Positions 47,288 to 57,131 of a DNA stretch of 64,000 nucleotides are shown piece after piece; within the stretch, counting starts at the first letter, position 1; each line of letters starts with the position of its first letter. The notes under the pieces were generated by a model that searched no databases, was not told where the DNA came from, and saw only the letters and a list, made by a program, of their open reading frames with translations. The DNA is taken from positions 245,812-309,811 of the forward strand of contig NZ_QPII01000004.1 of the NCBI RefSeq assembly GCF_003336675.1. The letters are read 5' to 3'. A program made the translations under genes and the position numbers. This DNA comes from Billgrantia montanilacus. Its GTDB lineage: Bacteria; Pseudomonadota; Gammaproteobacteria; Pseudomonadales; Halomonadaceae.

Positions 47288-49729
47288 CTAACCCCGAGTG
47301 ACCAGCTGGAGGCGGTGGCGAAGCTCGGGGTCGAACAGGGCTCGTGAACGCTGAGCCGCTTCGCGCAGCCGCTGGTCGAACCACAACCTGTCACTGGCCT
47401 CCCATATCCAGCCCTCGGCCTCGAGACTCCGGATCAGGCCGGCGAACAGGTTGCGGTCGAAGAACTCAGGCGCATCGCGTCCGGAAAGCAGCGCCAGGCG
47501 CTCGGCCATCTGCCGACTGCGCTCGGTGAGGTCCTCGCGATCCTGGCTTCCAGGGGGCTGGTCCAGCAGGATTGCCAACAGCAGATAGCCGCGCTCCAGC
47601 GAGGGTTGCATCAAACGCCCAAGCAGGTTGAGCTGCTCGCCGGCCTCCAACGCCTCGGCACGCTGCCAGGCATTGTCTTCGTTCGTCAGCAGCGCCGTCT
47701 TACCGAGTGCATCGAGCATGGCCGGTAGCGTGCTTGCCAATGTTGCTTCCTCCAGAAACAGCTCCCTGGCGAGGATCGGCCAGGCGGGCTCCAGGAGGTG
47801 GTGCAGGCTGTCCAGGTCGTGCTGCCCTGCGTGTCGAAAGGCGAAGGCGGTGAGCCCCGCGAGGGCGAAGAGATGCAGTACGTTGTTGCGATACCACACC
47901 AGCAGGCTGGCCTGTTCCGGCTTGGCCACCAGAATGTCGCCAAGAGGGTGAGCGCGACGCTCGATCATGCCAAGTGAGATGACCTGCTCGATCCAGTCGC
48001 TCGGCTCGCCCTCGGGCAGGCCGACGTCCAGGCCGCCCGGACACCACTGCTGCAGTCGAGAGAGCAGCCCCAGCTGTCGCGTCATCAGGCTTGCCTCGAG
48101 CGCGTTATGGGGTGTCGCCAGCAGTACCAGGGCGACGAGGTTGACCGGGTTGAGGGCGGCGGCGGCATTGATGCGCCGCGCCAGTTCGTTGCCCAGATGT
48201 GGCACCGCCTCACCGAGCCAGGCGGGCTTCGGCTCGACCGGTGAATTGCGCCAATTCGGGTCGAGGTCGTTCAGGTAGTCACCGAGCAGCAGCGGGGCGC
48301 CGACGCTGACCGTGACCTGCCCGAAAGGCTGGCGCAGCTGACCGAGCACTCGCAGTAGTGCCAGTGGGCTCTCCTTGTGCTTCTTGCCGCCACGCAGTTC
48401 ACGTTGGTAGCTGGCGTTCTCGATGATCCGTTCGTAGCCGATATAGACCGGTATGAAGGCGAGTTTCGGCGGGCTGGTGCCGGCGGCGCTGCGGTGAAAG
48501 GAGCGCAGGGTCATCGCCAGCATGCCGGGTCGTGGTGCCAGCATGCGGCCACTGCGGGAGCGGCCGCCCTCGATGAAATACTCCAGCGGGTGGCCCCGTG
48601 CCAGCAGACGATGCAGGTACTCATTGAAGACCGCGGCGTAGAGCGGCTTGTCGCGGAAGCTGCGACGCATGAAGAAGGCACCACCGCGGCGCAGCAGCGG
48701 TCCGATCAGCGGGATGTCGAGATTGCGGCCTGCCGCCACGTGTGGCGGCATCAGCCCATCGCGATAGAGCACGTAGGAGAGCAGCAAGTAGTCGATGTGG
48801 CTGCGGTGGCAGGGCACATAGACCAGGGTGTGGTCGCCGGCCAGTTCCTTGACCCGTGCCAGTCCCCGCACGTTGACGCCGTCGTAGAGACGATTCCACA
48901 GGCGTCGCAGGAGCCCGTCCATGAAGCGCAGCACCGGGTAGGTCATGCTGGAGGCGATCTCTCGCCCGTAACGCAGGGCGCGCCGCTCGAGACGCTGTGG
49001 CGAACTTTTCTCGCTCCTGGCAAGTTCCTCGATAACGCGTCGGACTTCGGTGCTTCTGGCGACTCCTTCGATCAGGGTACGGCGATGAGAGAGGTCGGGG
49101 CCCAGCACGCGGGTACGCATGCGGCGAAAATGAACGCGCAGCAGGCGGGCGGTCTTGCGGTTGGCCAGTGCCGGGCCGCGTGCATCGAGCAGGTCGCGAA
49201 GATGCAGGGGCGCCCCGAAATGGACCTCCACGTTGCGGCCATTGACCAGTACCGACAGACCGCGCCTCATCCTCCCCGTCAGTTGCCAGCTATCGGCGGC
49301 AAGCATGCGCCAGAAACCGAAACGCTTGCCCGGAGCGCGGCCCCAGAACACGCTGACCGGCACCAACTGCACGTCGCCATCGGGATCCGCAGCCAGTTGC
49401 TCCAGCGCCGAGAGGAAGGGAGCCGGATGCGCCGTTCTGCGCCGCCACAGTCGTCGCCGTGAAACCGGCAGCGTCAGGCATGCCGGTAGCTCGATGCCAT
49501 CGATTCGCCGCCGGCCACTGGCCGGCGGCAAGCCGTGGCGCTGGCACAGGGTCTCCAGCAGCAGGGCATCCGAGAGCGCCGGGCGGGGCAGGACATAGAG
49601 GGTTGGCAGTGACGGGTCGAGTGTCATCGCGTCCGGTGAGGGCTCGATCAGCCGGGTTTCTACCCAGGCGTTGACCAGGCGTCTCAGCGGGCGGCGCAGG
49701 GGAGCTAGCAGGGTGCGAGCAAGGGCCAT
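47288..49729 (-). CDS. plsB: Glycerol-3-phosphate 1-O-acyltransferase
   Basis: An 813-residue inner-membrane-associated acyltransferase that starts phospholipid synthesis from acyl-CoA or acyl-ACP. The four acyltransferase blocks are visible: CHRSHIDYLLLSYVLY (HX4D), GGAFFMRRSFRDKPLY, FIEGGRSRSGRMLAPRPGML and AFIPVYIGYERIIE. Length matches E. coli PlsB (about 807). It is divergent from a cardiolipin-synthase-like gene 125 bases away and near a second phospholipid operon, so this area is a lipid-synthesis neighbourhood. Confidence 0.96.
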   Translation of the reverse strand: MALARTLLAPLRRPLRRLVNAWVETRLIEPSPDAMTLDPSLPTLYVLPRPALSDALLLETLCQRHGLPPASGRRRIDGIELPACLTLPVSRRRLWRRRTAHPAPFLSALEQLAADPDGDVQLVPVSVFWGRAPGKRFGFWRMLAADSWQLTGRMRRGLSVLVNGRNVEVHFGAPLHLRDLLDARGPALANRKTARLLRVHFRRMRTRVLGPDLSHRRTLIEGVARSTEVRRVIEELARSEKSSPQRLERRALRYGREIASSMTYPVLRFMDGLLRRLWNRLYDGVNVRGLARVKELAGDHTLVYVPCHRSHIDYLLLSYVLYRDGLMPPHVAAGRNLDIPLIGPLLRRGGAFFMRRSFRDKPLYAAVFNEYLHRLLARGHPLEYFIEGGRSRSGRMLAPRPGMLAMTLRSFHRSAAGTSPPKLAFIPVYIGYERIIENASYQRELRGGKKHKESPLALLRVLGQLRQPFGQVTVSVGAPLLLGDYLNDLDPNWRNSPVEPKPAWLGEAVPHLGNELARRINAAAALNPVNLVALVLLATPHNALEASLMTRQLGLLSRLQQWCPGGLDVGLPEGEPSDWIEQVISLGMIERRAHPLGDILVAKPEQASLLVWYRNNVLHLFALAGLTAFAFRHAGQHDLDSLHHLLEPAWPILARELFLEEATLASTLPAMLDALGKTALLTNEDNAWQRAEALEAGEQLNLLGRLMQPSLERGYLLLAILLDQPPGSQDREDLTERSRQMAERLALLSGRDAPEFFDRNLFAGLIRSLEAEGWIWEASDRLWFDQRLREAAQRSRALFDPELRHRLQLVTRG

Positions 49730-49853
49730 CCGGTTGCCTCTGCTGGGGGCGAGGCGCCAGTATAGCCTTGCCCCGCCTGTCGGGTCAGGTGCTTTCCCTC
49801 GGCGTGTAAACGTGCGTCAATTCAGTCACGGAAGTGAATACGGGAGACAGGCC

Positions 49854-50975
49854 ATGCATGGCGTGTGGCGGGATGGCAATCGGTTTCAGCTGCTGGCGGA
49901 GTCATCGCGCTTCTTGCCGGCGATGTTCGATGCTATCGAGGAAGCGCGCCATTCGATACTGTTCGAACTCTATCTGATGGAGTCGGGGCGCCTTACCACG
50001 GCACTGCTCGATGCCTTGGCGCGAGCTGCCGGGCGTGGGGTGAAGGTCGCCCTGATGCTGGACGGCTACGGCGCCAGGGGCCTGTCCAGGGAGGATCGGC
50101 AATACATCGAGTCGGTCGGCATTGCGCTGCGGCTGTTCAATCCGCTGGGTTTCCACTCCCTGGCGCGCAACCTGACCCGGGACCATCGCAAGGTCGTGGT
50201 GGTGGATGGCCGGGTAGCCTTTACCGGGGGATTCGGCGCCGTCGATGAATTCCTGAGCGCCTGGTACGAAGTGGCGGTGCGCATCGAAGGCCCGGTGGTG
50301 GCCGACTGGGTGCGGCTGTTCTCCCGGCTCTGGGATTCGCCCCTGACACGTGGCGAAGGCTCGCCCTCCCTGGTGCGGGAGGTGGGTCTCAGCCTGACGC
50401 AGCGGGAGGACTACCGCGGCATGCGCGGCCGGGTGGTGTGGGGGCAGGGCTACCGCTATCAGGCGATCCGGCACTCCCTCTATGCCCGGGTCTCCTCGGC
50501 GCAGCGGCGTATCTGGCTCTGTACCCCCTATTTCGTGCCGACCTTCAGCCTGCGCTTGCGCCTGGTGCGTGCGGCGCGGCGCGGGGTCGATGTGCGGCTG
50601 CTGCTGCCGGGGAAGGATCACGACCATCCAGGGGTACGCTATGCCGGGCAGCGCTTCTACCGTCGCATGCTCAAGGCAGGTGTGCGGATCTTCGAGTTCG
50701 AACCCAGCTTCATTCACGCCAAGTTCACCCTGGCAGACAACTGGTCGAGCGTGGGTTCATGCAACTTCGACCACTGGAGCCTGCACTGGAATCTCGAGGC
50801 GAACCAGGAGGTGGACGATGCCCGCTTTGCCGGTGAGGTCGCCGCCCTGTTCGAGCGCAACTTCTCGGCTAGCCGGGAGATCACTCGGCAGGAGTGGGCG
50901 CGGCGCCCCCGCTGGCAGCGGATCAAGGAGTGGGCCTTCGGCAGGCTGGATGGCTGGCTGACCCGACTCCGCTGA
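49854..50975 (+). CDS. Cardiolipin synthase B-like phospholipase D protein
   Basis: A 373-residue PLD-superfamily protein. GGGAG lies seven bases before ATG 49854; the longer frame to 49671 overlaps plsB and is rejected. HKD motif 1 is DHRKVVVVDGRVAFTGGFG (about residues 112-130), and motif 2 is HAKFTLADNWSSVGSCNFD (about 286-304). There is no N-terminal membrane span, as in ClsB. Likely reaction: phosphatidyl transfer to make cardiolipin. The plsB neighbour and the cdsA/plsC/ynbA-like operon alongside support a lipid role. Confidence 0.88.
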   Translation: MHGVWRDGNRFQLLAESSRFLPAMFDAIEEARHSILFELYLMESGRLTTALLDALARAAGRGVKVALMLDGYGARGLSREDRQYIESVGIALRLFNPLGFHSLARNLTRDHRKVVVVDGRVAFTGGFGAVDEFLSAWYEVAVRIEGPVVADWVRLFSRLWDSPLTRGEGSPSLVREVGLSLTQREDYRGMRGRVVWGQGYRYQAIRHSLYARVSSAQRRIWLCTPYFVPTFSLRLRLVRAARRGVDVRLLLPGKDHDHPGVRYAGQRFYRRMLKAGVRIFEFEPSFIHAKFTLADNWSSVGSCNFDHWSLHWNLEANQEVDDARFAGEVAALFERNFSASREITRQEWARRPRWQRIKEWAFGRLDGWLTRLR

Positions 50976-51001
50976 CGATGACAAGGCATGCACCCTGCCT
51001 A

Positions 51002-51937
51002 CTAGGGGACCCACCAATAGCGCACGACATGGAAGAAGATCGGTGCCGCAAAGCACACGGAATCCAAGCGGTCGAGCATGCCGCCGTGGCCTTCAATCAT
51101 GTGTCCCCAGTCCTTCACGCCCCGGTCACGCTTGATCGCCGACATCACCAGCCCACCAAAGAACCCGAGCAAGTTGATCAATAGCGCAACCAGGCCGGCC
51201 TGCCAAGGATTGAACGGCGTGATCCACCACAGCGATGCGCCGGCCAGAGAGGCAAGGGCAATGCCGCCGACGAAGCCTTCGACGGTTTTGGAAGGCGATA
51301 GATTCGGGGCAATCTTGCGCTTGCCGAACAATTTGCCGCAGACGTACTGCAGTACGTCGGAAAGCTGCACGACGACCACCAGGTAAGCGATAAGGAGGAG
51401 ATGTCGACCCTCGAACCCGGGGATGTCGAGAGTCAGCAGTGCGGGTACGAAGGAGATGCAGAATACGGCCAGCATCAGCCCCCATTGTACCTTGGACGTA
51501 CGTTCGAGAAAGCGTGCGCTGTCGCCGCCGAGAGAGGCCAGGATCGGTAGAAGAAGAAAGACATAGACGGGAACGAAGATCGAAAACATGCCGTACCAGT
51601 CGATGGCGATCAGCAGGTACTGCATGGGCAAGACGAAGTAGAAGGCGGCCACCAGCGCGGGATAGTCGCTACTCCGGGTCGGAACCAGGGTAATGAACTC
51701 ACGCAGGGCATAGAAGGACACCCCGTAGAACAGCAGGATGACTGCCGTTTGCCCCAGCAGGAACGCGAATCCAATCACGGCAACCATTAGCCACCAGGCC
51801 TTGATTCGTGCGTTGAGATTGTCGATTACCGGATTGGGGCCCACACCAGTGCGCCACTTCAGTACGAAGCCCACGATGGAGGCGAGAAGTAACAGGCTTC
51901 CGATACCGGCGAAGAGCAAGAGGGTATGTCGATCCAT
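51002..51937 (-). CDS. CDP-diacylglycerol synthase-like protein (CdsA/YnbB family)
   Basis: A 311-residue integral membrane enzyme with about eight helices, predicted to convert phosphatidic acid and CTP to CDP-diacylglycerol. The signature near the C-terminus reads SPSKTVEGFVGGIALASLAG then SAIKRDRGVKDWGHMIEGHGG-LDRLDS (split here), which is the CdsA motif with its Asp-Arg-Asp pattern. An extended N-terminal half, as in E. coli YnbB, separates it from housekeeping CdsA. One base separates it from the plsC-like stop, and GAGGAGG precedes its ATG. Confidence 0.9.
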   Translation of the reverse strand: MDRHTLLLFAGIGSLLLLASIVGFVLKWRTGVGPNPVIDNLNARIKAWWLMVAVIGFAFLLGQTAVILLFYGVSFYALREFITLVPTRSSDYPALVAAFYFVLPMQYLLIAIDWYGMFSIFVPVYVFLLLPILASLGGDSARFLERTSKVQWGLMLAVFCISFVPALLTLDIPGFEGRHLLLIAYLVVVVQLSDVLQYVCGKLFGKRKIAPNLSPSKTVEGFVGGIALASLAGASLWWITPFNPWQAGLVALLINLLGFFGGLVMSAIKRDRGVKDWGHMIEGHGGMLDRLDSVCFAAPIFFHVVRYWWVP

Positions 51938-51938
51938 G

Positions 51939-52568
51939 TCAGGCTTCCTCCTCCGGTGCCAGTTCCAGCAGCGCCTCTACGGCACGCGCAAGGAAAGCCT
52001 CCTTGCTTTCGTCCTCCTTGGCCACCAGCGGGGCGCCGAAGCTGACGGTGCACAATAACGGCAGCGGCAAGACCCGGCCCTTGGGCATCACCCGCTTGAG
52101 ATTGTCGATCCATACAGGAACCAGTTCGACTTGCGGACAGGCCTTGGCCAAGTGGAAGATGCCGCTCTTGAATGGCAGCAGCTTCACTTCGTCATCGAGA
52201 TTGCGCGTGCCCTCCGGAAACAGGATCAACGAGTCTCCCGCTTCCAGCGCCTTGAGCATTGGCTCCAGCGGGTTGTGATCGCTGGCGGAGTGCTGACGAT
52301 CGATCAATACGCCCTTGAAAACTTCGCCGATAACGAAGCGACGCAGCGTTCCCTTGGTCCAGTAATCGGCACCGGCTACCGGTCGGGTCCGTTTGCGCAA
52401 CGCCGCTGGCAGCGAAGCCCAGAGCAGGACGAAGTCGCCATGGCTGGTATGGTTGGCAAAGTAGATGCGCTGTTTCGACCTTGGCGTGGTGCCTAACCAA
52501 AGGCTACGCAATCCGGTAATGGCCCGGGCGCCGGCAATGACGCTGTATGCGACAAGGGTAGCGAGCAT
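51939..52568 (-). CDS. PlsC-like 1-acylglycerol-3-phosphate acyltransferase
   Basis: A 209-residue acyltransferase with the LPLAT motifs NHTSHGDFVLLW (HX4D, about residues 39-50), LIDRQHS, and LFPEGTRNLDDEVKLLPFKSG (about 114-134, of which FPEGTR is the acceptor-binding motif). Such proteins make phosphatidic acid, the substrate of the adjacent CDP-diacylglycerol synthase-like protein. The ATG follows GGAAGAGG. Operon order ynbA-like, plsC-like, cdsA-like. Whether it is the housekeeping PlsC is unknown; the shorter length and context suggest a dedicated paralog. Confidence 0.9.
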   Translation of the reverse strand: MLATLVAYSVIAGARAITGLRSLWLGTTPRSKQRIYFANHTSHGDFVLLWASLPAALRKRTRPVAGADYWTKGTLRRFVIGEVFKGVLIDRQHSASDHNPLEPMLKALEAGDSLILFPEGTRNLDDEVKLLPFKSGIFHLAKACPQVELVPVWIDNLKRVMPKGRVLPLPLLCTVSFGAPLVAKEDESKEAFLARAVEALLELAPEEEA

Positions 52569-52623
52569 GAAGCCTCTTCCAGAGTGAACAGTGAGAATAA
52601 GATAGCCCCGTGCATCATGACGG

Positions 52624-53247
52624 CTATTCGTTGACCGGCTGCCCTGCCACTTCCGCCAGCCCTTGCCTTATGCGGTTATACAGCGTGGCCAACAGCAGCA
52701 AGACCATCAGCATCAGCAGCCAGTCGATCCAGTCGAGCGGCAGCCAGCCGCTGGCGACGCCTGCACCCAGTACGCCAAAGCACAGCGCCCGATCGCTCTT
52801 GCCCATGGGCCCGTCGTATCGGCGCGAAGCGCCTATCATCGGGCCGAGTACGCCTGCGTATTCGCTGATCACGGCGAGCAATATCACCAGCCCCACCCAC
52901 AGCGGGCTCACTCCCGGAAGCAGGGCGAACGGCAGATAGAGCGCGCTGTCGGCAACGACATCGGTCAGCTCGTTCAGGTAGGCACCCAGTCGGCTCTTCT
53001 GGCCGAACTCACGGGCGAGCATGCCATCGACGGCATTGAGTGCCATGCGCAGTAGCATCCAGAGGGGGATCAGGGCGAACAGCCAGCGATGATCGGCGAA
53101 GAGGGCAACCAGAACAGCTACCAGCAGAGAGGCCAGGCAGGCACTCAGGGTAACCTGGTTGGCCGTAATGCCATATTCGAATAGGCGCCGAACGGCGGGG
53201 CGCAGAAGGCGCTGGAAACGCGGCTTGAGGCGATAGATGGAAATCAA
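52624..53247 (-). CDS. CDP-alcohol phosphatidyltransferase, YnbA-like
   Basis: A 207-residue membrane enzyme with about six helices that transfers a phosphatidyl group from CDP-diacylglycerol to an alcohol. The family motif appears as NAVDGMLAREFGQKSRLGAY with LNELTDVVAD after it. The usual first Asp of DxxDG and the Asp after Gx3 are both Asn here. E. coli YnbA shows the same pattern, from memory (NALDGMLARE), so this looks like the YnbA branch with an altered metal site, not a dead gene. The start is TTG with AGGAAA upstream. The acceptor alcohol is unknown. Confidence 0.85.
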   Translation of the reverse strand: MISIYRLKPRFQRLLRPAVRRLFEYGITANQVTLSACLASLLVAVLVALFADHRWLFALIPLWMLLRMALNAVDGMLAREFGQKSRLGAYLNELTDVVADSALYLPFALLPGVSPLWVGLVILLAVISEYAGVLGPMIGASRRYDGPMGKSDRALCFGVLGAGVASGWLPLDWIDWLLMLMVLLLLATLYNRIRQGLAEVAGQPVNE

Positions 53248-53506
53248 GGCTGATGTTTCCTATGGCATATCGTTATACAGGCAAGGCACCTTCTACCTCT
53301 CGAGCCGAGCGCTGACCAAGGGCTTGTGCTGGCAGATATGGATGATGGCTTGCCGCGCCGGCGCCCATGCTGAAAACGCATGAGCGTACCGGCCGACACG
53401 TGATGAAACAATCCTCAAGCGAATGCTGGTGTCATTTTCCTACAGCAATTTACGTATATGTCTTACATGAAAATCGAGATGCAATAGCCAGTACGAAACG
53501 TCGAGG

Positions 53507-54151
53507 TCAATGCTTGCCTTTCCCTCGTTTCGAAGGCTTCTTCTTGCGCGGGATGGGTTTGGTCGTCTCCGGCGGTACCCGGTAGTGCAGATAGAGATCC
53601 AGCACCAGCTCGGGTAGCTGATCCACCAGCGACTGCAGGCGTGTCGTGTCGGTGGCGAGCTCCGCCATGTCGGGTTCGTCCTCGAAGAGGCCGGAAAGCG
53701 CCATGAAGGGCAACAGCAGGGTAGCTACGGTCTCCTCGTCGTGTTCGAACCAGGATGCCTCATCGAGGAAGACCCCTTCCATGAATCCGGCACACCAGTC
53801 GCCGATGGGCGTCTCCTCCGGTGCCATGCCTTCCAGGGCCGTATCGAAGGGTAGCTCCGGGAGCCCCCCTTGTTCGAGAGTGTCAATGGCGTTGTGGCGG
53901 AGCCGCTCCAGCAGTCCGAGGATTTCGCTGCGCTCGGCATCGTCGGCAAAGGAGGGTTCGCCCTGGAAGAGCTCGGCTATCCAGGCGGCGGTTTCGATTT
54001 CGCTTGGTGCAACGGCCAGGGCTACCAGGAAGCCGTGTGCCGAGATAAGGTCCAGGGCATCGGGATCGACGCGGTCGGAATCCAGGTACTCGTCGAGCCG
54101 TTCGAGCGCTTCATCCTCGAGTAGTGGCTGGGGCTGGGGCGTGTCGGACAT
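53507..54151 (-). CDS. UPF0149/YecA-family protein
   Basis: A 214-residue acidic protein. The first 190 residues follow the YgfB/YecA helical fold with SAHGFLVALAVAPSEI near residue 40 and ETPIGDWCAGFMEGVFLD at about 115-132. YecA proteins often end in a SEC-C zinc motif; here the tail is instead basic (PRKKKPSKRGKGKH) without cysteines. The family's role is not established. It has its own upstream region divergent from sprT. The 259-bp gap to the YnbA-like gene holds no ORF that I could support. Confidence 0.85.
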   Translation of the reverse strand: MSDTPQPQPLLEDEALERLDEYLDSDRVDPDALDLISAHGFLVALAVAPSEIETAAWIAELFQGEPSFADDAERSEILGLLERLRHNAIDTLEQGGLPELPFDTALEGMAPEETPIGDWCAGFMEGVFLDEASWFEHDEETVATLLLPFMALSGLFEDEPDMAELATDTTRLQSLVDQLPELVLDLYLHYRVPPETTKPIPRKKKPSKRGKGKH

Positions 54152-54366
54152 GGGCTCTCTCGCTGGCGGCGGGTCGGATAAGGGCGTGTCGGCATCGGAA
54201 AAGGGGTTTGCGCCGGCATGGGCTGGACGTCGCCTTCCCGGGCCGCCATTCTAGCACTCTGGTTTCGTCCGGTCCCCGTCATGGCTTGCCGGCCAAGCCA
54301 AGCATTCGCGTCATAACCCCGTCCACTCCCGGAACCCGTCTGCGCCAGGAAAGCCTCCGTTTCGCC

Positions 54367-54957
54367 ATGAACCCTCCCGCTACTGTTCTCAAGCCTCCCG
54401 GTGCTGCCCCGAACCGGCCGGCACTTCCCGACCCAGGGACGACCTGGCTGTCGCAGCTCGACGAGGCGGCGCTGCATCAGGCGCTGCTCGACCGGGTCGA
54501 GGCCGCCTGGCGGCTCTGTCTCGAATTCCACCCCGACCTGCCTCGGCCACGGGTCTGGTGCGACCTGCGTGGCAAGTGCGCCGGTCAGGCGCATTATGGT
54601 CGCGGCGGACTGCGCTTCAACCCGGTGCTCTACCGGGAAAATCGCCATGCTTATCTGGTCGAGGTGGTGCCCCACGAAATGGCTCACTGGCTGGTGCGCC
54701 ATCTCAGCGATGGCCACCGGGCGCGCCCCCACGGCCGCGAATGGCGAACGGTGATGCGACAACTCTTCGGTCTCGAACCCCGGGTGACCCACGCCTTCGA
54801 TACGGCCCTGGCGAGCCCCGCTCCCTACCGTTATGTCTGCCACTGCCGCGAGCACGCATTTACCGCTCGACGGCACGCCCTGGCGCGCCGAGGCAGAGGC
54901 TACCGCTGTCGTCATTGTGCTCAGACCTTGGTCTATCAGCCATTTGCAGAGCGCTAA
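54367..54957 (+). CDS. sprT: SprT-family zinc metalloprotease-like protein
   Basis: A 196-residue protein. ATG 54367 begins a proline-rich leader of about 25 residues; the open frame further upstream overlaps the yecA-like gene region and lacks support. The zinc site is HEMAHWLVRH (about residues 101-110, HExxH). A C-terminal zinc ribbon has YVCHCREHAF and YRCRHCAQTL. This is the bacterial SprT layout (relative of human SPRTN); the bacterial role is unclear. An AT-rich acs promoter region follows. Confidence 0.9.
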   Translation: MNPPATVLKPPGAAPNRPALPDPGTTWLSQLDEAALHQALLDRVEAAWRLCLEFHPDLPRPRVWCDLRGKCAGQAHYGRGGLRFNPVLYRENRHAYLVEVVPHEMAHWLVRHLSDGHRARPHGREWRTVMRQLFGLEPRVTHAFDTALASPAPYRYVCHCREHAFTARRHALARRGRGYRCRHCAQTLVYQPFAER

Positions 54958-54973
54958 AAATCTTCTCAACTAT

Positions 54974-55000
54974 TTGAAATAAAAAAGAAAAATCTTGATA
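54974..55000 (+). promoter_or_regulatory. AT-rich candidate acs promoter
   Basis: TTGAAA (54974-54979) and TTGATA or TGATAC (from 54995) lie about 16 bases apart in an A-rich tract just after sprT. It is the only strongly AT-rich DNA here. A strong AGGAGG at 55027 is not at a usable distance from the in-frame ATG 55036. Confidence 0.35.
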
Positions 55001-55128
55001 CCAATGTCTAAGTGGAAGGCTGTCACAGGAGGTATATGCTGGAGAGACATCATGGTGCCGGCGCAACCAACAATAATGCTGCCGGCGGTATCCAAGAGAG
55101 TGCTGCATCTCCTCGAAGAGGCTATTCA

Positions 55129-57078
55129 ATGACCGAACAGCAGAAAGTCCATCCAGTAAGCGACGATTTTGCCGCCAACGCCTGGATCGACAAGGAAAAA
55201 TACCAGGCCATGTACCAGCATTCCGTTGATGACCCCGAGGGGTTCTGGGCGGAGCAGGCCAAGCGTGTCGACTGGATCAAGGCACCGACCAAGATCAAGA
55301 ATACCAGCTTCGATTCGCATAACGTTGATATCCGCTGGTTCGAGGATGGCACGCTCAATGCCAGCACCAATTGCCTGGATCGTCACCTGACGGATCGTGG
55401 CGACCAGACGGCCATCATCTGGGAAGGGGACGACCCCAACGACGCCAAGCACATCAGCTATCGTGAGCTGCACGCCCAGACCTGCCAGCTGGCTAATGCC
55501 CTGAAGGCGCTCGGCATCGGCAAGGGGGACGTGGTGACCCTCTACATGCCGATGATTCCCGAAGCCGCCATGGCCATGCTGGCCTGCGCCCGGATCGGTG
55601 CGGTCCACTCGGTGGTGTTCGGCGGCTTCTCACCGGATGCCCTGGCACAGCGAGTGGTGGGAGCCGATTCCAAGCTGATCATTACCGCCGATGAGTCGGT
55701 TCGTGGCGGCAAGCAGGTGCCGCTCAAGGACAATGTCGATGCCGCGCTGACGCGTCCCGGCACCGAAGTGTGCGAGAAGGTGCTGGTGGTCAAGCGGACC
55801 GGCGGCGAGATCGAGTGGAAGGAGGGGCGTGACGTCTGGTATCACGACCTGGTCGACAAGCAGTCCAGCGACTGTCCGGCCGAGGAGATGAATGCCGAGG
55901 ACCCGCTCTTCATTCTCTATACCTCTGGCTCCACCGGCGCGCCTAAGGGGCTCAAGCACACGACCGGCGGCTATCTGACCTACGCCAGCCTGACTCACCA
56001 GTACATCTTTGACTACCAGGATGGCGAGGTCTACTGGTGCACCGCCGATGTGGGCTGGGTCACCGGCCACAGCTATATCGTCTATGGTCCGCTGGCCAAC
56101 GGTGCCACCACGCTGATGTTCGAGGGCGTACCGAGCTATCCGACGCACGGCCGCATGGGCGAGATCGTCGACAAGCATAGCGTCAACATCCTCTACACCG
56201 CGCCAACCGCCATCCGTGCCCTGATGGCCCATGGCGATAGCGTTATGGACTCCAGCAAGCGTGACAGCCTGCGCGTGCTCGGTTCGGTAGGTGAGCCTAT
56301 CAACCCCGAGGCGTGGGAATGGTTCTATCGCGTGATCGGCAACTCCAACTGCCCGATCGTCGACACTTGGTGGCAGACCGAAACCGGCGGTATCCTGATC
56401 TCGCCGCTGCCCGGCGCCATGGACCTCAAGCCGGGGTCCGCCACGCTGCCGTTCTTTGGCGTGTTGCCGGCATTGGTTGACAGCGAGGGCAACGAACTCG
56501 AGGGTGTCGCAGACGGCAATCTGGTGATCCTCGATTCCTGGCCCGGTCAGGCGCGCTCTATCTGGGGCGATCACGACCGCTTCGTGCAGACCTATTTTTC
56601 TACTTACAAGGGCGTGTATTTCACCGGAGACGGCTGTCGCCGCGACGAAGATGGCTATTACTGGATCACCGGTCGAGTCGACGACGTGCTCAACGTTTCC
56701 GGACACCGCATGGGCACCGCCGAGATCGAGTCCTCGCTGGTGGCTCACGAGTCCGTGGCAGAGGCCGCGGTGGTCGGTTTCCCCCATGACATCAAGGGCC
56801 AGGGGATCTACATCTATGTCACCCTGACCGATGGCGTGGAGCCCAGCGACGCGCTCAAGAAGGAGCTGACCCAGTGGGTGCGCAAGGATATCGGCCCCAT
56901 TGCCTCGCCGGACGTCATACAGTGGGCGCCGGGTCTGCCCAAGACGCGTTCGGGCAAGATCATGCGTCGTATCCTGCGCAAGATCGCCGCCAACGAGTGT
57001 GATGGCCTGGGCGACACCAGCACCCTGGCAGACCCAAGCGTGGTGGATGATCTTATCGAGCATCGTGCCATCCGCTGA
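55129..57078 (+). CDS. acs: Acetyl-CoA synthetase
   Basis: A 649-residue AMP-forming ligase that activates acetate. ATG 55129 follows GAAGAGG and gives the family-typical N-terminus; the frame also continues upstream through ATG 55036, which would add 31 non-conserved residues. ATP/AMP motifs: [19 protein letters not shown] (P-loop) and [11 protein letters not shown]. The hinge [14 protein letters not shown] is followed by [17 protein letters not shown], where the lysine before IMRR is the known acetylation site in relatives. Monocistronic, with a good terminator. Confidence 0.97.
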   Translation: MTEQQKVHPVSDDFAANAWIDKEKYQAMYQHSVDDPEGFWAEQAKRVDWIKAPTKIKNTSFDSHNVDIRWFEDGTLNASTNCLDRHLTDRGDQTAIIWEGDDPNDAKHISYRELHAQTCQLANALKALGIGKGDVVTLYMPMIPEAAMAMLACARIGAVHSVVFGGFSPDALAQRVVGADSKLIITADESVRGGKQVPLKDNVDAALTRPGTEVCEKVLVVKRTGGEIEWKEGRDVWYHDLVDKQSSDCPAEEMNAEDPLFILYTSGSTGAPKGLKHTTGGYLTYASLTHQYIFDYQDGEVYWCTADVGWVTGHSYIVYGPLANGATTLMFEGVPSYPTHGRMGEIVDKHSVNILYTAPTAIRALMAHGDSVMDSSKRDSLRVLGSVGEPINPEAWEWFYRVIGNSNCPIVDTWWQTETGGILISPLPGAMDLKPGSATLPFFGVLPALVDSEGNELEGVADGNLVILDSWPGQARSIWGDHDRFVQTYFSTYKGVYFTGDGCRRDEDGYYWITGRVDDVLNVSGHRMGTAEIESSLVAHESVAEAAVVGFPHDIKGQGIYIYVTLTDGVEPSDALKKELTQWVRKDIGPIASPDVIQWAPGLPKTRSGKIMRRILRKIAANECDGLGDTSTLADPSVVDDLIEHRAIR

Positions 57079-57102
57079 GGTGCTATCAATCCGCTCCGTC
57101 TT

Positions 57103-57127
57103 CGCCGGCCCATGTGGCCGGCGTTTT
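57103..57127 (+). terminator. acs terminator
   Basis: CGCCGGCC, loop CATGT, GGCCGGCG, then TTTTCATTT: a classic rho-independent terminator between convergent acs and ku. Confidence 0.88.
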
Positions 57128-57131
57128 CATT

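Noticed and set aside
55036..55128. Earlier in-frame ATG for acs with AGGAGG upstream
   Set aside because: Only three bases separate AGGAGG and the ATG, and the added 31 residues are not like acetyl-CoA synthetase N-termini.
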